Of a DNA stretch of 64,000 nucleotides, positions 63,374 through 64,000 are shown one piece after another (positions within the stretch are counted from its first letter, which is position 1; the number at the start of each line of letters is the position of its first letter). The DNA lies in assembly GCA_947247005.1 (NCBI GenBank), contig OX365944.1:58758096-58822095 (forward strand), written 5' to 3'. The translations under genes and the position numbers were made by a program. The notes beneath the pieces were generated by a model, which was not told the origin of the DNA, did no database searches, and saw nothing but the letters and a program-made list of their open reading frames with translations. Source of the stretch: Spisula solida (Eukaryota > Mollusca > Bivalvia > Venerida > Mactridae).

Positions 63374-63940
63374 CTGTAAGTTATACAATATACTGAGTAC
63401 AGGTAAACAGTTGTTGATGAGTTCTGTAAGTTATACAATATACTGAGTACAGGTAAACAGTTGTTGATGAGATCTGTAAGTTATACAATATACTGAGTAC
63501 AGGTAAACAGTTGTTGATGAGATCTGTAAGTTATACAATATACTGAGTACAGGTAAACAGTTGTTGATCAAATCTGTAAGTTATACAATATACCGAGTAC
63601 AGGTAAACAGTTGTTGATCAAATCTGTAAGTTATACAATATACCGAGTACAGGTAAACAGTTGTTGATCAAATCTGTAAGTTATACAATATACTGAGTAC
63701 AGGTAAACAGTTGTTGATGAGATCTGTAAGTTATACAATATACTGAGTACAGGTAAACAGTTGTTGATGAGATCTGTAAGTTATACAATATACTGAGTAC
63801 AGGTAAACAGTTGTTGATGAGATCTGTAAGTTATACAATATACTGAGTACAGGTAAACAGTTGTTGATGAGATCTGTAAGTTATATAATAAACTGAGTAC
63901 AGGTAAACAGTTGTTGATCAAATCTGTAAGTTATTCAATA
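63346..63940 (-). repeat. 50-bp tandem array of the exon 1 acceptor, 12 copies
   Basis: Unit 'gatctgtaagttatacaata' - 'tactgagtac' - 'aggtaaacagttgttgatga', exactly 50 bp. 'ctgtaag' (minus strand 'cttacag') recurs at 63,374 plus every multiple of 50 up to 63,924, so all 12 copies keep the acceptor. Variants 'gatgagat' and 'gatcaaat' occur in blocks. Because 50 is not a multiple of 3, reading through meets a TAA within three units. Confidence 0.95.
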
Positions 63941-64000
63941 AACACTGCGATATAAATCAGTTATTTCACAGAGAATGTATCTCATCATTCTATCGGGAAA
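63941..64000. other. intron upstream of exon 1, window edge
   Basis: Short AT-rich remainder. Nothing seen. Confidence 0.5.

Overview
The window looks like nuclear DNA from a mollusc, most likely a bivalve. It is AT-rich, has exons with GT/AG splice sites, and is dense in short repeats. It carries repeat phrases common in bivalve genomes: 'ggggccataactct', 'gggcaataactc', 'gacctagtgacctagtt', and a tRNA-derived SINE ending in 'gcgctatataaat'. Species cannot be assigned from the sequence alone. I see no viral or bacterial gene.

Layout. (1) 3051-4722, plus strand: a BTB-BACK protein resembling BTBD17, with its whole coding sequence in one exon behind a strong 3' splice site. (2) About 4.7-47 kb: no gene I can support. 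This stretch holds unrelated minisatellites (37, 28, 42, 54, 39, 20 and 29 bp units), several TIR DNA transposons or MITEs (pogo/mariner-like, Harbinger-like, one of uncertain superfamily), SINE copies and older bivalve repeats. (3) 47,613-63,373, minus strand: fifteen consecutive exons of one gene open at both ends of the model. Every junction keeps the reading frame, giving about 550 residues. The product is a protein with several membrane segments in its C-terminal half, which I cannot name with certainty.

The most unusual signal is in that minus-strand gene. At least four of its exon-intron junctions are themselves the repeated unit of a tandem array. Exon 1 has its acceptor repeated 12 times at 50 bp. 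Exon 4 has its acceptor repeated 8 times at 54 bp, fully open in frame, so each upstream acceptor would add 18 residues. Exon 3 has its donor three times at 61 bp. Exon 11 has its donor twice at 31 bp. In each case the unit spans the splice site, with 19-47 exonic and 12-22 intronic bases. A possible fifth case (29 bp acceptor duplication near 45.43 kb) depends on an uncertain last exon.

A second unusual item is the 54-bp minisatellite at 25.3-26.4 kb. On the minus strand its unit looks like a shortened tRNA or SINE head carrying A-box and B-box-like sequences, about 19 copies in a row.

Exon boundaries were worked out by eye from splice consensus and phase. Superfamily calls rest on terminal inverted repeats and target duplications only.
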